From the NCBI GenBank assembly GCA_020072965.1, contig JAIQFY010000020.1:62001-126000 (forward strand): a DNA stretch of 64,000 nt. Direction: 5' to 3'. Shown piece by piece: positions 43,242-53,286 of this stretch. The position numbers and the translations under genes were made by a program. Source of the stretch: Terriglobia bacterium (lineage in GTDB: Bacteria > Acidobacteriota > Terriglobia > JAIQFV01). Positions within the stretch are counted from its first letter, which is position 1. Every line of letters starts with the position of its first letter. The notes beneath the pieces are model-generated. The model did not search any database and was not told the DNA's origin. It saw nothing but the letters and a program-made list of their open reading frames with translations.

Positions 43242-43283
43242 CCCACTGCCCACTGCGCACTGCCCACGGCCTGCTGCGCACTG
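43242..43283. repeat. Inverted relative of the 21-bp repeat
   Basis: CCCACTGCCCACTGCGCACT and following bases; its reverse complement resembles the 43012-43108 array. It ends just ahead of the ABC ATPase ribosome-binding site. Confidence 0.65.
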
Positions 43284-43300
43284 TTCCTTGGAGTCTAACG

Positions 43301-44281
43301 ATGCCGGCAATGCTTGAGGTTAGAAATCTAAAAAAGGTGTTTTCGATTAACCCCGGACGCGGGGCAAGGAAATCGGGGGCATCCAAAACGGTCACCGCGG
43401 TGGATGGTATTAATTTCACCGTGAATGAGGGGGAAGTCTTCGGATTGCTTGGGCCCAATGGCGCCGGCAAGACCACGACCATTGGCATTCTGACCACCCG
43501 CATTACTCCCACCGAAGGGACTGGCTTCATTGCCGGGATTGACGTGGCCCGGGAGCCCATTCGCGCCAAACGGATTATTGCGGTGGTCCCCCAGAAGATG
43601 AATTTGGATCTCAGTCTCAAGGTCCGTGAAAATCTGACTTTCCACGCCGCATATTTTGGCATGGCCAAGAAAACGCGGGAAGAGCGCGCCGACGAGATGT
43701 TAGAATGGCTGCAGCTCAAGGACCGCGCAAACGATCGCATTGATCGATTGTCCGGGGGGATGACCCAGCGCGTCATGATCGCCCGCGCGCTTATGCATGA
43801 TCCCAGGATCCTCTTTCTCGACGAAGCGACGGTGGGCCTGGATCCCCAGTCCCGGCTTTTGATCTGGGAGAAGATCAAGGATCTCAACCGCAAGGGCCTG
43901 ACCATCATCCTCACCACCCACCACATGGAAGAGGCCGATGAGCTCTGCCAGCGAGTCGCCGTCATCGATCACGGGAAGATCATTGCGCTCGACACCCCGG
44001 GGAATCTGAAGAAAATGATCCCGGGAGGCGAGGTCATTGAGATCCATTTGGCTTCAAACAATGACCCCTTGCTGGCAACCCTGAATGCCATCCCGGAGGT
44101 GCAGCGCGTGGAGCCACTCGATGGGATGGTCCGCCTCTACGTGACGCCGGGATCGAAACTGCTCACCCGCCTGGTGTCCATTGTGGAAGACCACCAATGC
44201 GAACTGCTCGATGTCCGGGTGTCTCATCCGACCCTTGAGAATGTGTTCATATTTCTGACGGGGAAAGGACTGCGGGAATGA
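43301..44281 (+). CDS. ABC transporter ATPase (DrrA/NatA type)
   Basis: A 326-aa ATP-binding subunit with Walker A G-P-N-G-A-G-K-T-T, signature L-S-G-G-M-T-Q-R, Walker B I-L-F-L-D-E-A and switch T-T-H-H. The C-terminal 80 residues (about 240-326) are the extension typical of DrrA-type exporters. TTGGAG precedes ATG 43301 by 7 nt. The permease follows with a 4-bp overlap (ATGA), giving a two-gene exporter; the substrate is not known. Confidence 0.94.
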   Translation: MPAMLEVRNLKKVFSINPGRGARKSGASKTVTAVDGINFTVNEGEVFGLLGPNGAGKTTTIGILTTRITPTEGTGFIAGIDVAREPIRAKRIIAVVPQKMNLDLSLKVRENLTFHAAYFGMAKKTREERADEMLEWLQLKDRANDRIDRLSGGMTQRVMIARALMHDPRILFLDEATVGLDPQSRLLIWEKIKDLNRKGLTIILTTHHMEEADELCQRVAVIDHGKIIALDTPGNLKKMIPGGEVIEIHLASNNDPLLATLNAIPEVQRVEPLDGMVRLYVTPGSKLLTRLVSIVEDHQCELLDVRVSHPTLENVFIFLTGKGLRE

Positions 44282-45048
44282 ATTTTACGACTTTTCTGGC
44301 CCTGATGCGCCGAGACACCTTGGTGGCGATGCGGGACATCACATCCTTCCTGGTGCGGACACTTGCCCAGCCCATTTTTCTGTTGTTCATCTTTGGGAAT
44401 GTGATGACCCGCATGAGCCTGGTCACCGGCGGGTTCAAAGAGATCCTCGTCCCGGGGGTCACCGCTCTCACCATGTTATTTGCCGGCATGCAAGCGGTGA
44501 CTCTGCCTCTGGTACTGGACTTGGGATACACAAAGGAGATCGAGGATCGCGTGCTGTCTCCGATCGGCGTGCATTTCATCGCCCTTGAGAAAATGGTCAT
44601 GGGGACACTCCATTCGATCCTTTCAGGGCTGCTGGTGCTGCCCCTGGCCAAGGTGATGCTGCCCGGCGGCGTGAGCTTGAATTTGCATCAGTGGGAATTG
44701 ACGATCGCCCTTGCCGTTCTGATCGGATTGGTGTCCTCCGCGCTCGGTTTGACCATCGGGAGTTACATCAGGCCGGAAAAGGTCGGACTGATGTTCTCGC
44801 TGATCGTTGCCCCCATTATTTTCTTTGGCTGTACGTACTATCCCTGGGTAGCACTCTACCGCATCCCTTGGATGAAGAAGCTGGTGCTCATCAACCCGCT
44901 CGTGTACATGGCAGAAGGACTGCGCGCTGCCATCACACCCAGCATCCCCCATATGCCGTTATTCTGGATTCTTACCGGCCTGACCGTGAGCCTGGTCCTT
45001 TTTACATGGCTTGGATTGACCGGATTTTACCGGCGGGTGATTGATTAA
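44278..45048 (+). CDS. ABC-2 type transporter permease
   Basis: A 256-aa protein with six helices, beginning M-N-F-T-T-F-L-A-L-M-R-R-D and containing E-I-E-D-R-V-L-S-P-I and I-N-P-L-V-Y-M-A-E-G-L-R, as in DrrB/NodJ-like permeases. It pairs with the ATPase before it and ends next to the copy 4 repeat. Confidence 0.93.
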   Translation: MNFTTFLALMRRDTLVAMRDITSFLVRTLAQPIFLLFIFGNVMTRMSLVTGGFKEILVPGVTALTMLFAGMQAVTLPLVLDLGYTKEIEDRVLSPIGVHFIALEKMVMGTLHSILSGLLVLPLAKVMLPGGVSLNLHQWELTIALAVLIGLVSSALGLTIGSYIRPEKVGLMFSLIVAPIIFFGCTYYPWVALYRIPWMKKLVLINPLVYMAEGLRAAITPSIPHMPLFWILTGLTVSLVLFTWLGLTGFYRRVID

Positions 45049-45225
45049 GAAGTTCAAAGTTCCAAGTCCAAACTCCAAAGTCTAAAAACCCAGTTCAAAG
45101 TTTAAGGTTCAAAGTCAAACCCTTAATGCTTCCTCCGGCTTCCGGCCTCTTGCTTCCGACTTCAGACCTCCGACTTCCGGTGTCCGGCTGCTCTTATCCA
45201 ACACCTAAGGCCCGATCCCTGCCAC
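45049..45225 (-). repeat. Dispersed two-part intergenic repeat, copy 4
   Basis: AAGTTCAAAGTTCCAAGTCC-type words, then GCTTCCGACTTCAGACCTCC-type words. Same block order as copies 2 and 3. It lies between the convergent 3' ends of the ABC permease and the propeller gene. Confidence 0.7.
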
Positions 45226-45229
45226 CCGC

Positions 45230-46279
45230 CTACGGCTTCCGGCCCCCGACCACCAGGAGTTCGAAAGATCCAGGCACGATGCTGGGCCGCGGCCGCGGCT
45301 GCTCCGGTGTGGGCGCAGGTGGAGGACCAAACTGGGCCGTGACAAGGTAGATGTTGTGCGTCTTGGGATCGAGCGCCATGGTGCGGGCACCGCGCGCTGT
45401 CTCGACATTTTGCACTACACTGAATTTGTCGGGAGAATCTTCATGTACCACCGTCAATGTCCCATCACCGCCATTAGAGCTGAAGGCCAGCTGGGTATCC
45501 GGATCAAATACGTTGGCATCGACCCCGGTCCCGATGGGCAGCGTGGTAATCACCTTTCCGTTGTCGGCATCCATGACCGCCATCATCTTATTCCGGCATC
45601 CGATGAAGAGCCTTCGATGTTGTTTATCGAGGGCCATGCCGGAGGGTTCTTCGCATGGCGCCAAAGCCCAGCGGGTCTTCAAGGTGAGTTTCTGGGAGTC
45701 GAGGACGGCGACTTCACTCTTGTCTTCAAGGTTGACGAAGATCCGGCCGTTCCCGTCAGCCGTCGCAAACTCCGGTCGTCCACCCAGTGGAATACTGCCT
45801 GCCACAGTTCCGGCGGCGGCATCGATCGCAGTCGTGTCGTTGCTTCTCCCGTTAAAAGTGAACACCCGCTTGGAAGCCGGGTCATAGATAATCGCATCCG
45901 GATTATCTCCGGTTTTGACTGAACCCAAGGATTTGAGGCTCTTCAAATCGAAAATGGTTGCAGTCCCTTCCCGGCCGTTGCTGGTGAAACCACGACCCAA
46001 TTCCGGAACGAGGGCAATGCCGTGCACGCCCGGGGTGTTAGGAATCTCTCCCACCGCGGTACTGGTATCCAGATCCACAACCATGACCCGGGTGGAACGT
46101 GATATATAGACCCGGTGGGCGCCGCTATCCACTATGAGGTAATCCCATCCTCCCTCTCCACCCAGTGTGATTTTTTTAAGGACCTGGTATTCCTCTCTTG
46201 GTGATGCGACAGCAGCAATGCGGATCAACAACCCCAAGATGAGACAAGCAAGAACCGTTCTGATGCAGCGAACTCTCAT
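45230..46279 (-). CDS. Exported YncE-like beta-propeller protein
   Basis: A 349-aa protein with a signal peptide (about 5-26) and a seven-bladed propeller pattern: D-Y-L-I-V-D-S-G-A-H-R-V-Y-I-S, G-I-A-L-V-P-E-L-G-R-G-F, I-Y-D-P-A-S-K-R-V-F. YVTN/YncE proteins are periplasmic or extracellular with poorly known roles. ATG 46279 has GGAGGA ahead. The C-terminus is Pro-rich (P-P-P-A-P-T-P-E-Q-P-R). Confidence 0.85.
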   Translation of the reverse strand: MRVRCIRTVLACLILGLLIRIAAVASPREEYQVLKKITLGGEGGWDYLIVDSGAHRVYISRSTRVMVVDLDTSTAVGEIPNTPGVHGIALVPELGRGFTSNGREGTATIFDLKSLKSLGSVKTGDNPDAIIYDPASKRVFTFNGRSNDTTAIDAAAGTVAGSIPLGGRPEFATADGNGRIFVNLEDKSEVAVLDSQKLTLKTRWALAPCEEPSGMALDKQHRRLFIGCRNKMMAVMDADNGKVITTLPIGTGVDANVFDPDTQLAFSSNGGDGTLTVVHEDSPDKFSVVQNVETARGARTMALDPKTHNIYLVTAQFGPPPAPTPEQPRPRPSIVPGSFELLVVGGRKP

Positions 46280-46351
46280 AATATCCTCCCTCGGATTCAA
46301 GCGATTTGTAAGTTAAGGTAACGTCCCGGAGGTAGGCCGGGACGATCGGCT

Positions 46352-49300
46352 TCAATTATCCCTTCCTCGAGTCAGATAGAAGTGAACGGCCGGGGTGATC
46401 AACAGTGACAACAGCATCGAAATCAAGACCCCACCGATCACCGCAATGGCCAGCGGTTGAAGCATCTGGGATCCGGCCCCCCATGCCAGCGCCAGCGGCA
46501 GCATACCCGCCACTGTCGCCATGGCGGTCATCACGATGGGGCGTAGACGCCGCCGGGCGGATCGAAACATGGCATCCTCGGAGGAGAATCCTAGTCTCCG
46601 GTATCTCTGGTCGGCGTCGAGCAGCAGAATCCCATTTTTCGCCACGATCCCGACGACCATAATGAGCCCCATGAAAGAGGAGATGTTGAAGGTAGTGCGT
46701 GTGATCAACAAGGCCAGGAGGACTCCGGAAGTGGAAAGCAAGGCAGAGGGCAGGATGGAAAGCGGCGCCGCAAAGCTGCGGAATTCGAACAGCAGGACGG
46801 TGAAGACAAGAACGATCGCAAGGACCAGAACCAGCATAAGATCGCGAAACGAACGCTGCTGTTCCTGATAGGTTCCGCCATATTCAACACGAATCCCCGC
46901 CGGCAGGTGAAGGCCCGCCACTGCATCCTGAACTTTCGCGATTGAGCTCCCTAAATCTCTCCCCTCCAAGCGCGCGGTCACCGCCACATCCCGCTGGAGA
47001 TTTTCCCGCCGAATCTCAGTCTGACCAGGAAGATCCGTGACGGATGCCAGCGATCCCAGGGTCGCGGTTCGTCCGTTGGAACTGTTCAGCAGAGTTGCGC
47101 TCATCGCCTCAAGCGAGGTGCGGTTGCGGGCTGGGAAACGGACGCGAATCGTATAGGACCGGTCATTGGCGACGACGGGCGTCGATGCCGGTGCGCCCTC
47201 AAGGATGGCGGCCGCATCGGTGGCCACCTCTTCCAGCGTGAATCCGGATCGAGCGGCCAGCATGGGATCCACCTGGAACGCCACCGCGGGCCCGCTGATC
47301 GTGTTGTCAATCCCATTGAGAATGTCGACCACGCCGGGAATTTTACCGATTGCTTCGGCCACCTTCGGAGCCCATTGTCGGAGCAATTCGGCATCCGGCG
47401 AGAACAATTTGATCTGAATGGGTTCCGGGGCGCCGGTCAAATCGCCGATCATGTCCTGCAACAACTGGATGAACTCCACGTCGATCCCGGGTTCCTGCTC
47501 CGCGATCTTTGATCTAATCTCCGCGATGACCTCATCAATACTCCGGCTGCGGCGCGGCTTCAGTTTGACCGAAATATCTCCGGTGTTGGCTTCCGTCACC
47601 GCAGCCAGTCCCAGCTGCAGCCCGGTGCGGCGGGACGTGTTTTCGACTTCCGGCATCGAGCGGGCCATGCGCTCGAGGTGGCCAACCACGCGATTGGTCT
47701 CCGCCAGTGAGCTTCCGGCGGGCATAATGTAGTCCAGCACAAAATCTCCCTCGTCCATCGCTGGCAGCAAGTCCGTTCCCAACGACCGGTAACACAGAAA
47801 GGTGGCGCCGATCAGAACGACGGTCCCGGCGACCATCCACCAGGGATGATCGAGAGCAAAATGCAAGTAACGCTCGTAAAAGCGGACGACCCTGCCGAAG
47901 TACCGGCCGACGGGCACCTCTTCCTGGGCGGTCAGCGTTTGCCCATCCAGAACGGGGTTTCCCTGACCCTCTGGCATTGTGTCCGCTGACCCCGGCAAGG
48001 ACGGGGACGACCTTCGGGATTCGCGAATGAAATATTGACTCAGGTTTGGAGTCCAGGTCAGGGCCAGGGCCAGCGAGGTGAACAACGAGGCCGCCACGGT
48101 CACCGCGAGCGCCCGAAAGAAGATCCCGGTAACCCCTGCTATCGAGATCAGAGGCAGGAAAACAACCACCGGCGTGATCGTGGATCCCACCAACGGAGCC
48201 GTGATTTCCTTGAGAGCGCTCTGGATGGCCTCAAGACGAGATTGCCCCGAATCGCGATGCATCACGATGTTTTCCACTACCACGATGGCGTCGTCAATCA
48301 CCAGGCCCACGGCTGCCGCCAGTCCTCCCAGGGTCATCAGATCGAAGTTTTCGCCAAGCAGCTTGAGCACAATAAAGGTCACCAGCACGGTCACCGGGAT
48401 CACCAGCCCGGCGACCACGGAGGTCCCCCAGTCCCGCAGAAAAAGGACCATGATTCCTGAAACGAGAATCAACCCGATGAGAATGGCATCGCGGACGCTC
48501 TTGATGGATTCGGTCACAATAATGGATTGATCATAAAAAGGCTGCAGTTCAACTCCCGGAGGCAGTGTGCGAAGAATCTGGGCGATCTCCGCATGGACAC
48601 TTTCGGCGACGCGTACCGTATTACTGTCGGGCTGCCGGTTGATGTTCAGCAGCACGGCCGGTTTACCGTTTGCGGTGACTACAGTATAAACCGGTCTGAC
48701 TGAGGGCGACACGCCGGCAACATCGCCAACGTGGACCGGAAGTCCAGCGGGCGTCGTCTTGACAACAATCGCCGCGATCTGATCCGGACTGCGCACTTGT
48801 CCATTGACGAGGCTGAGGTAGAGCTGGTGGTTCTGTTCAAGCAAGCCCGGCGATTCGATCATGTTGGTGCGACGCACCGCATCCAGGAGATCAGAGACAG
48901 TCACATTGGATGCAAGCAACTTGGCCGGATCAGGTGTGATTTCAAATTCCGGTTCCTGCCCCCCCTGGACGATGACCGTGGCGACACCTTCCAGGCGGTT
49001 GAGACGCGGTTTTAACTCGTAAGTCGCCAGCTCCCAAAGCGCGGTCTGTGGCACGCGCTCGGAAGTCAGGCTGTACCCCATGATCGGGAAGCTGGCAAAC
49101 GTCAGGCGATGGGTTTCAATCTTCGCTCCCGGCGGGAGCAACGGCTGGGCCCGCGACAGGGCGGCGTCCACCAGTTGAAGCGTCTGGAGCATGTCGACCT
49201 GCCAGTTGAAAAACAGATCAATCTCTGCCGTTCCCCGGCTGGTGATGGACCATACTTTCTGCAGTCCCGGAACACTGTTGACCGCCTCTTCCAGCGGTCG

Positions 49301-49537
49301 GGTGACCGACACCAGCATCTGGTCGATCGGCGTGACCCCGGTGTCGACACCAATCACAATGCGGGGGAAATTTGTTTCGGGAAATACGGAAATCGGGATG
49401 GTAAACGCGAGATAACCACCCACCAGGGCCAGGGTGACGATCAAAAAGAGGATTGGCTTGGAGTGTCGCACGAACCAAAAGGCCGGCTGCTGCATGGAGT
49501 CTTTTTTCTGGGCGCGATCGGGGAATCGAGAGCTCAT
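46352..49537 (-). CDS. RND-family efflux permease
   Basis: A 1061-aa inner-membrane pump of the CusA/AcrB superfamily: about 12 helices, two large periplasmic loops, and the helix-4 motif G-L-V-I-D-D-A-I-V-V-V-E-N with the paired Asp residues of proton transfer. G-E-N-F-D-L-M-T-L-G-G is also typical. A 40-residue Pro/Ser-rich insert lies near residue 510. It is the last gene of the efflux operon; substrate class (metal or organic) is not settled, as no clear metal-binding Met cluster was noticed. Confidence 0.93.
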   Translation of the reverse strand: MSSRFPDRAQKKDSMQQPAFWFVRHSKPILFLIVTLALVGGYLAFTIPISVFPETNFPRIVIGVDTGVTPIDQMLVSVTRPLEEAVNSVPGLQKVWSITSRGTAEIDLFFNWQVDMLQTLQLVDAALSRAQPLLPPGAKIETHRLTFASFPIMGYSLTSERVPQTALWELATYELKPRLNRLEGVATVIVQGGQEPEFEITPDPAKLLASNVTVSDLLDAVRRTNMIESPGLLEQNHQLYLSLVNGQVRSPDQIAAIVVKTTPAGLPVHVGDVAGVSPSVRPVYTVVTANGKPAVLLNINRQPDSNTVRVAESVHAEIAQILRTLPPGVELQPFYDQSIIVTESIKSVRDAILIGLILVSGIMVLFLRDWGTSVVAGLVIPVTVLVTFIVLKLLGENFDLMTLGGLAAAVGLVIDDAIVVVENIVMHRDSGQSRLEAIQSALKEITAPLVGSTITPVVVFLPLISIAGVTGIFFRALAVTVAASLFTSLALALTWTPNLSQYFIRESRRSSPSLPGSADTMPEGQGNPVLDGQTLTAQEEVPVGRYFGRVVRFYERYLHFALDHPWWMVAGTVVLIGATFLCYRSLGTDLLPAMDEGDFVLDYIMPAGSSLAETNRVVGHLERMARSMPEVENTSRRTGLQLGLAAVTEANTGDISVKLKPRRSRSIDEVIAEIRSKIAEQEPGIDVEFIQLLQDMIGDLTGAPEPIQIKLFSPDAELLRQWAPKVAEAIGKIPGVVDILNGIDNTISGPAVAFQVDPMLAARSGFTLEEVATDAAAILEGAPASTPVVANDRSYTIRVRFPARNRTSLEAMSATLLNSSNGRTATLGSLASVTDLPGQTEIRRENLQRDVAVTARLEGRDLGSSIAKVQDAVAGLHLPAGIRVEYGGTYQEQQRSFRDLMLVLVLAIVLVFTVLLFEFRSFAAPLSILPSALLSTSGVLLALLITRTTFNISSFMGLIMVVGIVAKNGILLLDADQRYRRLGFSSEDAMFRSARRRLRPIVMTAMATVAGMLPLALAWGAGSQMLQPLAIAVIGGVLISMLLSLLITPAVHFYLTRGRDN

Positions 49538-49597
49538 GGAAGAAGGTTCCCGTTGCGGTCTTGTCGTAGCGACGGGACCGCGGTTCCCAGCCTCACC

Positions 49598-50911
49598 TCA
49601 AGGCTGGCTGGCGGAGGAGTCTCCAAATTTGATCTTTGTGTTGTCGGGTAATCCATAGGCCCCGGTCGTGACGACCCGTTCGCCGGATTTGAGTCCCTGC
49701 GTAACTTGCACCTCGCCGCCTTGACGAATGCCCACCGTGACCTTCTGGAGATGGGCGCGGCCATCGCTGCCGGCCACCATAACTGAGGTGGAACCCTCTT
49801 CGGCGGTCAGAATGGAAACTGCAGGCACAACCACCGCCTTCGGGATTTCCTGGGCAACCATTGAAACCTGCACGGTCTCACCCGGTTTAAGTTGGTGTCC
49901 TGCATTCGCCGCCTGGACCCAGATCTCCACGGTGGTGCTGTTGGGATCGACAGCCGGACTGACAACCGTCACCTTCCCGGAAAGATCGTCAGAAATACCT
50001 GGTCCTGATATCGTCGCCGGATTTCCGACTTTTAAGACGGCAGCTTCCTGCTGTGGAATGTGGGCACGGGCGATGATTTGAGAGATGTCCATAACTGTGA
50101 TCAGCGGAGTTCCGGCGTTCGCCATTTCTCCCGGGTAAAACGGCCGGTCGGTGACGACTCCATCAATGGGGCTGCGAATTTCGGAGTATCCCAGTTGAGC
50201 TTTGGATGCCAGATATTTTCCCTCCGCGGAGGTCAGTTGCCCCTTGGCTGCCTTAAGCCCCTGCGGTTTGCCCACAGACTTCAGCGCATTAAAGTGTTTC
50301 AAAGATATTTCATATTGGGCCCGGGCCTGCGTGAAGGCGACTAAAGCCTGATCCAGTTCCTTTCGGGGCAGCGCACCCTGGCGGTAAAGAGTTTGCCGGC
50401 TTTCGTAGACCTTTTGCACAGCATCGAGAGCCTCTTTGGTCTGCTGGACATCGAGCTCCGCTTTTTGCATTTCTTCGGGAAGATTCGCGGCCGTTGTGCT
50501 TTCGTAGCTGGCTTGGGCCTGCTCGTAGATGCCTTTGTTCTCAGTCTCGGCCGCCGCAAGATCGCTGTTTTCGAGCACAGCGAGCAGCTGACCACGATGA
50601 ACGGGGCTGCCCCGTTGAACATGAAACTCGCGGACGGGAGCGCTGATTTTCGGAGTCAATGCGGCTTGGTGCAGAGGAAAGAGAATGGCGTCTGCCGTGA
50701 CAATCCGCTTAATGGTGGTCTCACGTGCCACCACGGTCTGGACAGAAACAACCGGTTCCTTTTCGGCAGGCTCCTTGGAGCAGCCCAGGGCGACCCCGAG
50801 CCAAATCAAAAGCCCCCCAAGAACCAGATTCCGGACGGGGATGGATTGTGGCGGATCTTGCCTTTCCAACTGGGGTCTTCGTTTTGAGGGTCCAGCAATC
50901 TCTTTGGACAT
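49598..50911 (-). CDS. RND efflux membrane fusion protein (HlyD/CusB-like)
   Basis: A 437-aa periplasmic adaptor. A basic N-terminus and hydrophobic segment (about 28-43), which ends G-C-S-K as a possible lipobox, lead to a lipoyl half V-H-R-G-Q-L-L-A-V, a long hairpin (about 135-225), the second lipoyl half I-R-S-P-I-D-G-V-V-T, and beta-barrel domains. It bridges the RND pump to TolC. It begins 3 nt behind the TolC-like stop and ends 60 bp before the pump. Confidence 0.93.
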   Translation of the reverse strand: MSKEIAGPSKRRPQLERQDPPQSIPVRNLVLGGLLIWLGVALGCSKEPAEKEPVVSVQTVVARETTIKRIVTADAILFPLHQAALTPKISAPVREFHVQRGSPVHRGQLLAVLENSDLAAAETENKGIYEQAQASYESTTAANLPEEMQKAELDVQQTKEALDAVQKVYESRQTLYRQGALPRKELDQALVAFTQARAQYEISLKHFNALKSVGKPQGLKAAKGQLTSAEGKYLASKAQLGYSEIRSPIDGVVTDRPFYPGEMANAGTPLITVMDISQIIARAHIPQQEAAVLKVGNPATISGPGISDDLSGKVTVVSPAVDPNSTTVEIWVQAANAGHQLKPGETVQVSMVAQEIPKAVVVPAVSILTAEEGSTSVMVAGSDGRAHLQKVTVGIRQGGEVQVTQGLKSGERVVTTGAYGLPDNTKIKFGDSSASQP

Positions 50912-50914
50912 TTT

Positions 50915-52318
50915 TCAAAAACTCCCAGTCAGCGTCTGCAGGGCGGCAAGCGCGACACGGAAGCGCATCTCCCCGTCATCATAGGCATTTCGATTCTGGG
51001 TCAAAGTGTTCTGGGCATCGACAACCTCCAGGACCGAGGCTTCTCCAGCCTGGTAGCGCAGCGTTGTCAGCCGCAGGCTGTCGGCGGCAAGTTCAGCGGA
51101 GCTGCGCAACGTTTCGAGTTGGTCATGGGACGCTGCAGCCTCGCCGAAAAAGGACCGAAGATTACTCAAGAGCTGGCGCTGGGCAAACGTCAGTTCTACG
51201 CGAGCCTGTTGTCGGCGCAGATCCGCCTGGTGCACCTTGCTCCTGGTAGCACCCCAGTTCCACAGCGGAATACTCACCGTTGCGATGGCTGCGGATCCCA
51301 CATTGGGAATACCCTCCGTCTTGGTGGCAAAACGCGTCGCGTCGATCCCGTAAAAATAATCCAAACTCAGCGAAGGAAGGTAGCCGGCTTTGGCGACCCG
51401 CATCTCTTGGCTTGCGACCTGAAGCGCTGACAGGGCGGCGCGAAGGTCGGGATTATTCTGCTGAGCCAACTGTTGAACTTCGGCGAATGGTGGCAAAGGC
51501 GGGGCATGTTCAAGATCATCCACGACCATGAAATTCTGGTTAAAATCAGGAAACAGCAGGATTCCCAGCGACAGGCGGGTCCTTTCCATCGTCACTCGAG
51601 CTTCAGAGAGGTCCCGCTGGCGGTCGTTAAACTGGAGTTGAGCCTTGATCACATCGGAACGAGCCACCTCTCCGCCACTCTCGAGATCTTGTGTAATTTT
51701 CAAAAATCGTCGAGCTTCTTCTGCCGCCTGTTGAACCGTGGCAAACCGGCGCTGCGCCACAATCACTGCGTAATAACTCTGCACCACTGTAACAGTCAGC
51801 CCGCGCGCCGCAATTTCCGATTTGGCCTTTGCTACCGCCTCCGCGGCCTGTGAACGCCGGTATTCGGCGAACTGAGATAATCCAAACGCCTGATGCACAT
51901 CGGCCTGGCTGAGATATTCATGAACCCCGTTGTTGGCAATGAACCGACCCGTGGGAGTCCCGTTCCCCTGAGTGTACAGGTACTGAGTGGTATAGAGGGC
52001 ATTGGGCAAGAGCGCTGCCCGGGCCTGGACCTGATCCTCGCGTGCCAATTGGTATTCAATAATTGCCGCCTGGAATTGAGGGCTGTTCAGCCGGGCACGG
52101 TCGAGGGCATCCTGCAAGGTAATCGTCAGAGGAGCCGAAGTTTGGTCGGGCGTCTGGCTGCTCGCAACCTTCTTGGGCTCGTCCTTCGCTTTCTCGTCCG
52201 CTGCCATCACCGGTGCAAGAAAATGGAATGCCAGGAGCGCCGCTGAAATGGTTTTTGCAATCGGGGAAACAACCGTAAGAAACGAACACACATTGAAACG
52301 GAAATGAGTTCGGGTCAT
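50915..52318 (-). CDS. TolC-family outer-membrane efflux protein
   Basis: A 467-aa exported protein with a signal peptide ending A-A, then the two OEP repeats with long helices (A-L-D-R-A-R-L-N-S-P-Q, Y-Q-L-A-R-E-D, V-V-Q-S-Y-Y-A-V). The N-terminal linker is charged (A-D-E-K-A-K-D-E-P-K-K). GGAGGCG precedes ATG 52318 by 6 nt. It is the first gene of the three-gene efflux operon; order TolC-MFP-RND. Confidence 0.92.
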   Translation of the reverse strand: MTRTHFRFNVCSFLTVVSPIAKTISAALLAFHFLAPVMAADEKAKDEPKKVASSQTPDQTSAPLTITLQDALDRARLNSPQFQAAIIEYQLAREDQVQARAALLPNALYTTQYLYTQGNGTPTGRFIANNGVHEYLSQADVHQAFGLSQFAEYRRSQAAEAVAKAKSEIAARGLTVTVVQSYYAVIVAQRRFATVQQAAEEARRFLKITQDLESGGEVARSDVIKAQLQFNDRQRDLSEARVTMERTRLSLGILLFPDFNQNFMVVDDLEHAPPLPPFAEVQQLAQQNNPDLRAALSALQVASQEMRVAKAGYLPSLSLDYFYGIDATRFATKTEGIPNVGSAAIATVSIPLWNWGATRSKVHQADLRRQQARVELTFAQRQLLSNLRSFFGEAAASHDQLETLRSSAELAADSLRLTTLRYQAGEASVLEVVDAQNTLTQNRNAYDDGEMRFRVALAALQTLTGSF

Positions 52319-52456
52319 CTCTCGCCTCCGAAGATCGGGGATTCATGGCTAAGGCAAAGCCGATTCTAACGGCGAAGATCAATTCAAGGAAACAAAAAAG
52401 CAGCGAATGGCTTGGTTAATGCAAGGGCTGTCGTAGTGAGGGAACCCCAGTTCGTT

Positions 52457-53185
52457 CTATTGTTTTTGAAAACCATACCGGGTGAGCCAAAGGGATCCGT
52501 CCCTGACAAGGCCAATACCGGGCGCATAGAATTTATATTCTTTGTTCTTGGGTTCCAAAGGGGTGGTCTCTTCCACCTTGATACAGCCCAGAAATTCGCC
52601 GAGGGGAGTCTTGATGGCCTCTTGAGCGCTGATGATCTCGGCCCTATCCATGGCAATGCCGGGGGCGATCTCCTGAAAGTACTTTTCACCCACACGAATC
52701 GTTCCGGGCATCATAAGCCCGAATCTGGCCCTCATCACGCCCGCCTGCCACGATCCCGAGTGACCCACCACCCTACCACTCCTGTAAATATCGACATCTT
52801 CACCGAAGTAGAACACACTGTTTGTGGGCGTGTAGATCGCAAAATAATTTTTGGAGACTTCGATCAATTCTCCATTTTCAGTCTCCTTCTCCTCCACCCC
52901 GCGAGTTTGCACGTTTCCAATCTTCTTGGTCTCCCGAAGAACTGTAATGGTCAGACGCACTTTGGCCCCGTGATCCTCTCCCTCCAGGATGAGCTGATAT
53001 CCTGGCTGAAGGATGAAATTTGGATTCCTCCCGGAAGTCTGAAATTTGGACTCATCCACCGTAAAAGCATTGGTCCATCCTTCTGACTCGGCGCTTCGAT
53101 TCTTCCGCGGAGTTTCCTGGCCACGGTACATCACAGAGTTTCCGAGGGCAATAAGCAGACACAAGGAAGAAACAGTACGGCCCAT
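52457..53185 (-). CDS. Exported hypothetical protein
   Basis: A 242-aa protein with a short signal peptide (V-S-S-L-C-L-L-I-A-L-G) and a beta-rich body with Y-F-G-E-D-V-D-I-Y, G-S-W-Q-A-G-V and G-C-I-K-V-E-E-T-T-P-L-E. The last part, Y-A-P-G-I-G-L-V-R-D-G, is typical of uncharacterised exported proteins of Acidobacteria and Planctomycetes. AGGAGG lies just ahead of ATG 53185. It is not clearly tied to the efflux operon (138 bp away). Confidence 0.65.
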   Translation of the reverse strand: MGRTVSSLCLLIALGNSVMYRGQETPRKNRSAESEGWTNAFTVDESKFQTSGRNPNFILQPGYQLILEGEDHGAKVRLTITVLRETKKIGNVQTRGVEEKETENGELIEVSKNYFAIYTPTNSVFYFGEDVDIYRSGRVVGHSGSWQAGVMRARFGLMMPGTIRVGEKYFQEIAPGIAMDRAEIISAQEAIKTPLGEFLGCIKVEETTPLEPKNKEYKFYAPGIGLVRDGSLWLTRYGFQKQ

Positions 53186-53286
53186 CCCATTGCCTCCTCT
53201 CGGATCGACACCGTGATATTGACCGCTGAATTCTGAGAACCTTTGCAGTTTACCTTGAATTCAGGTTATCGAGGGAGGCGAAAACC

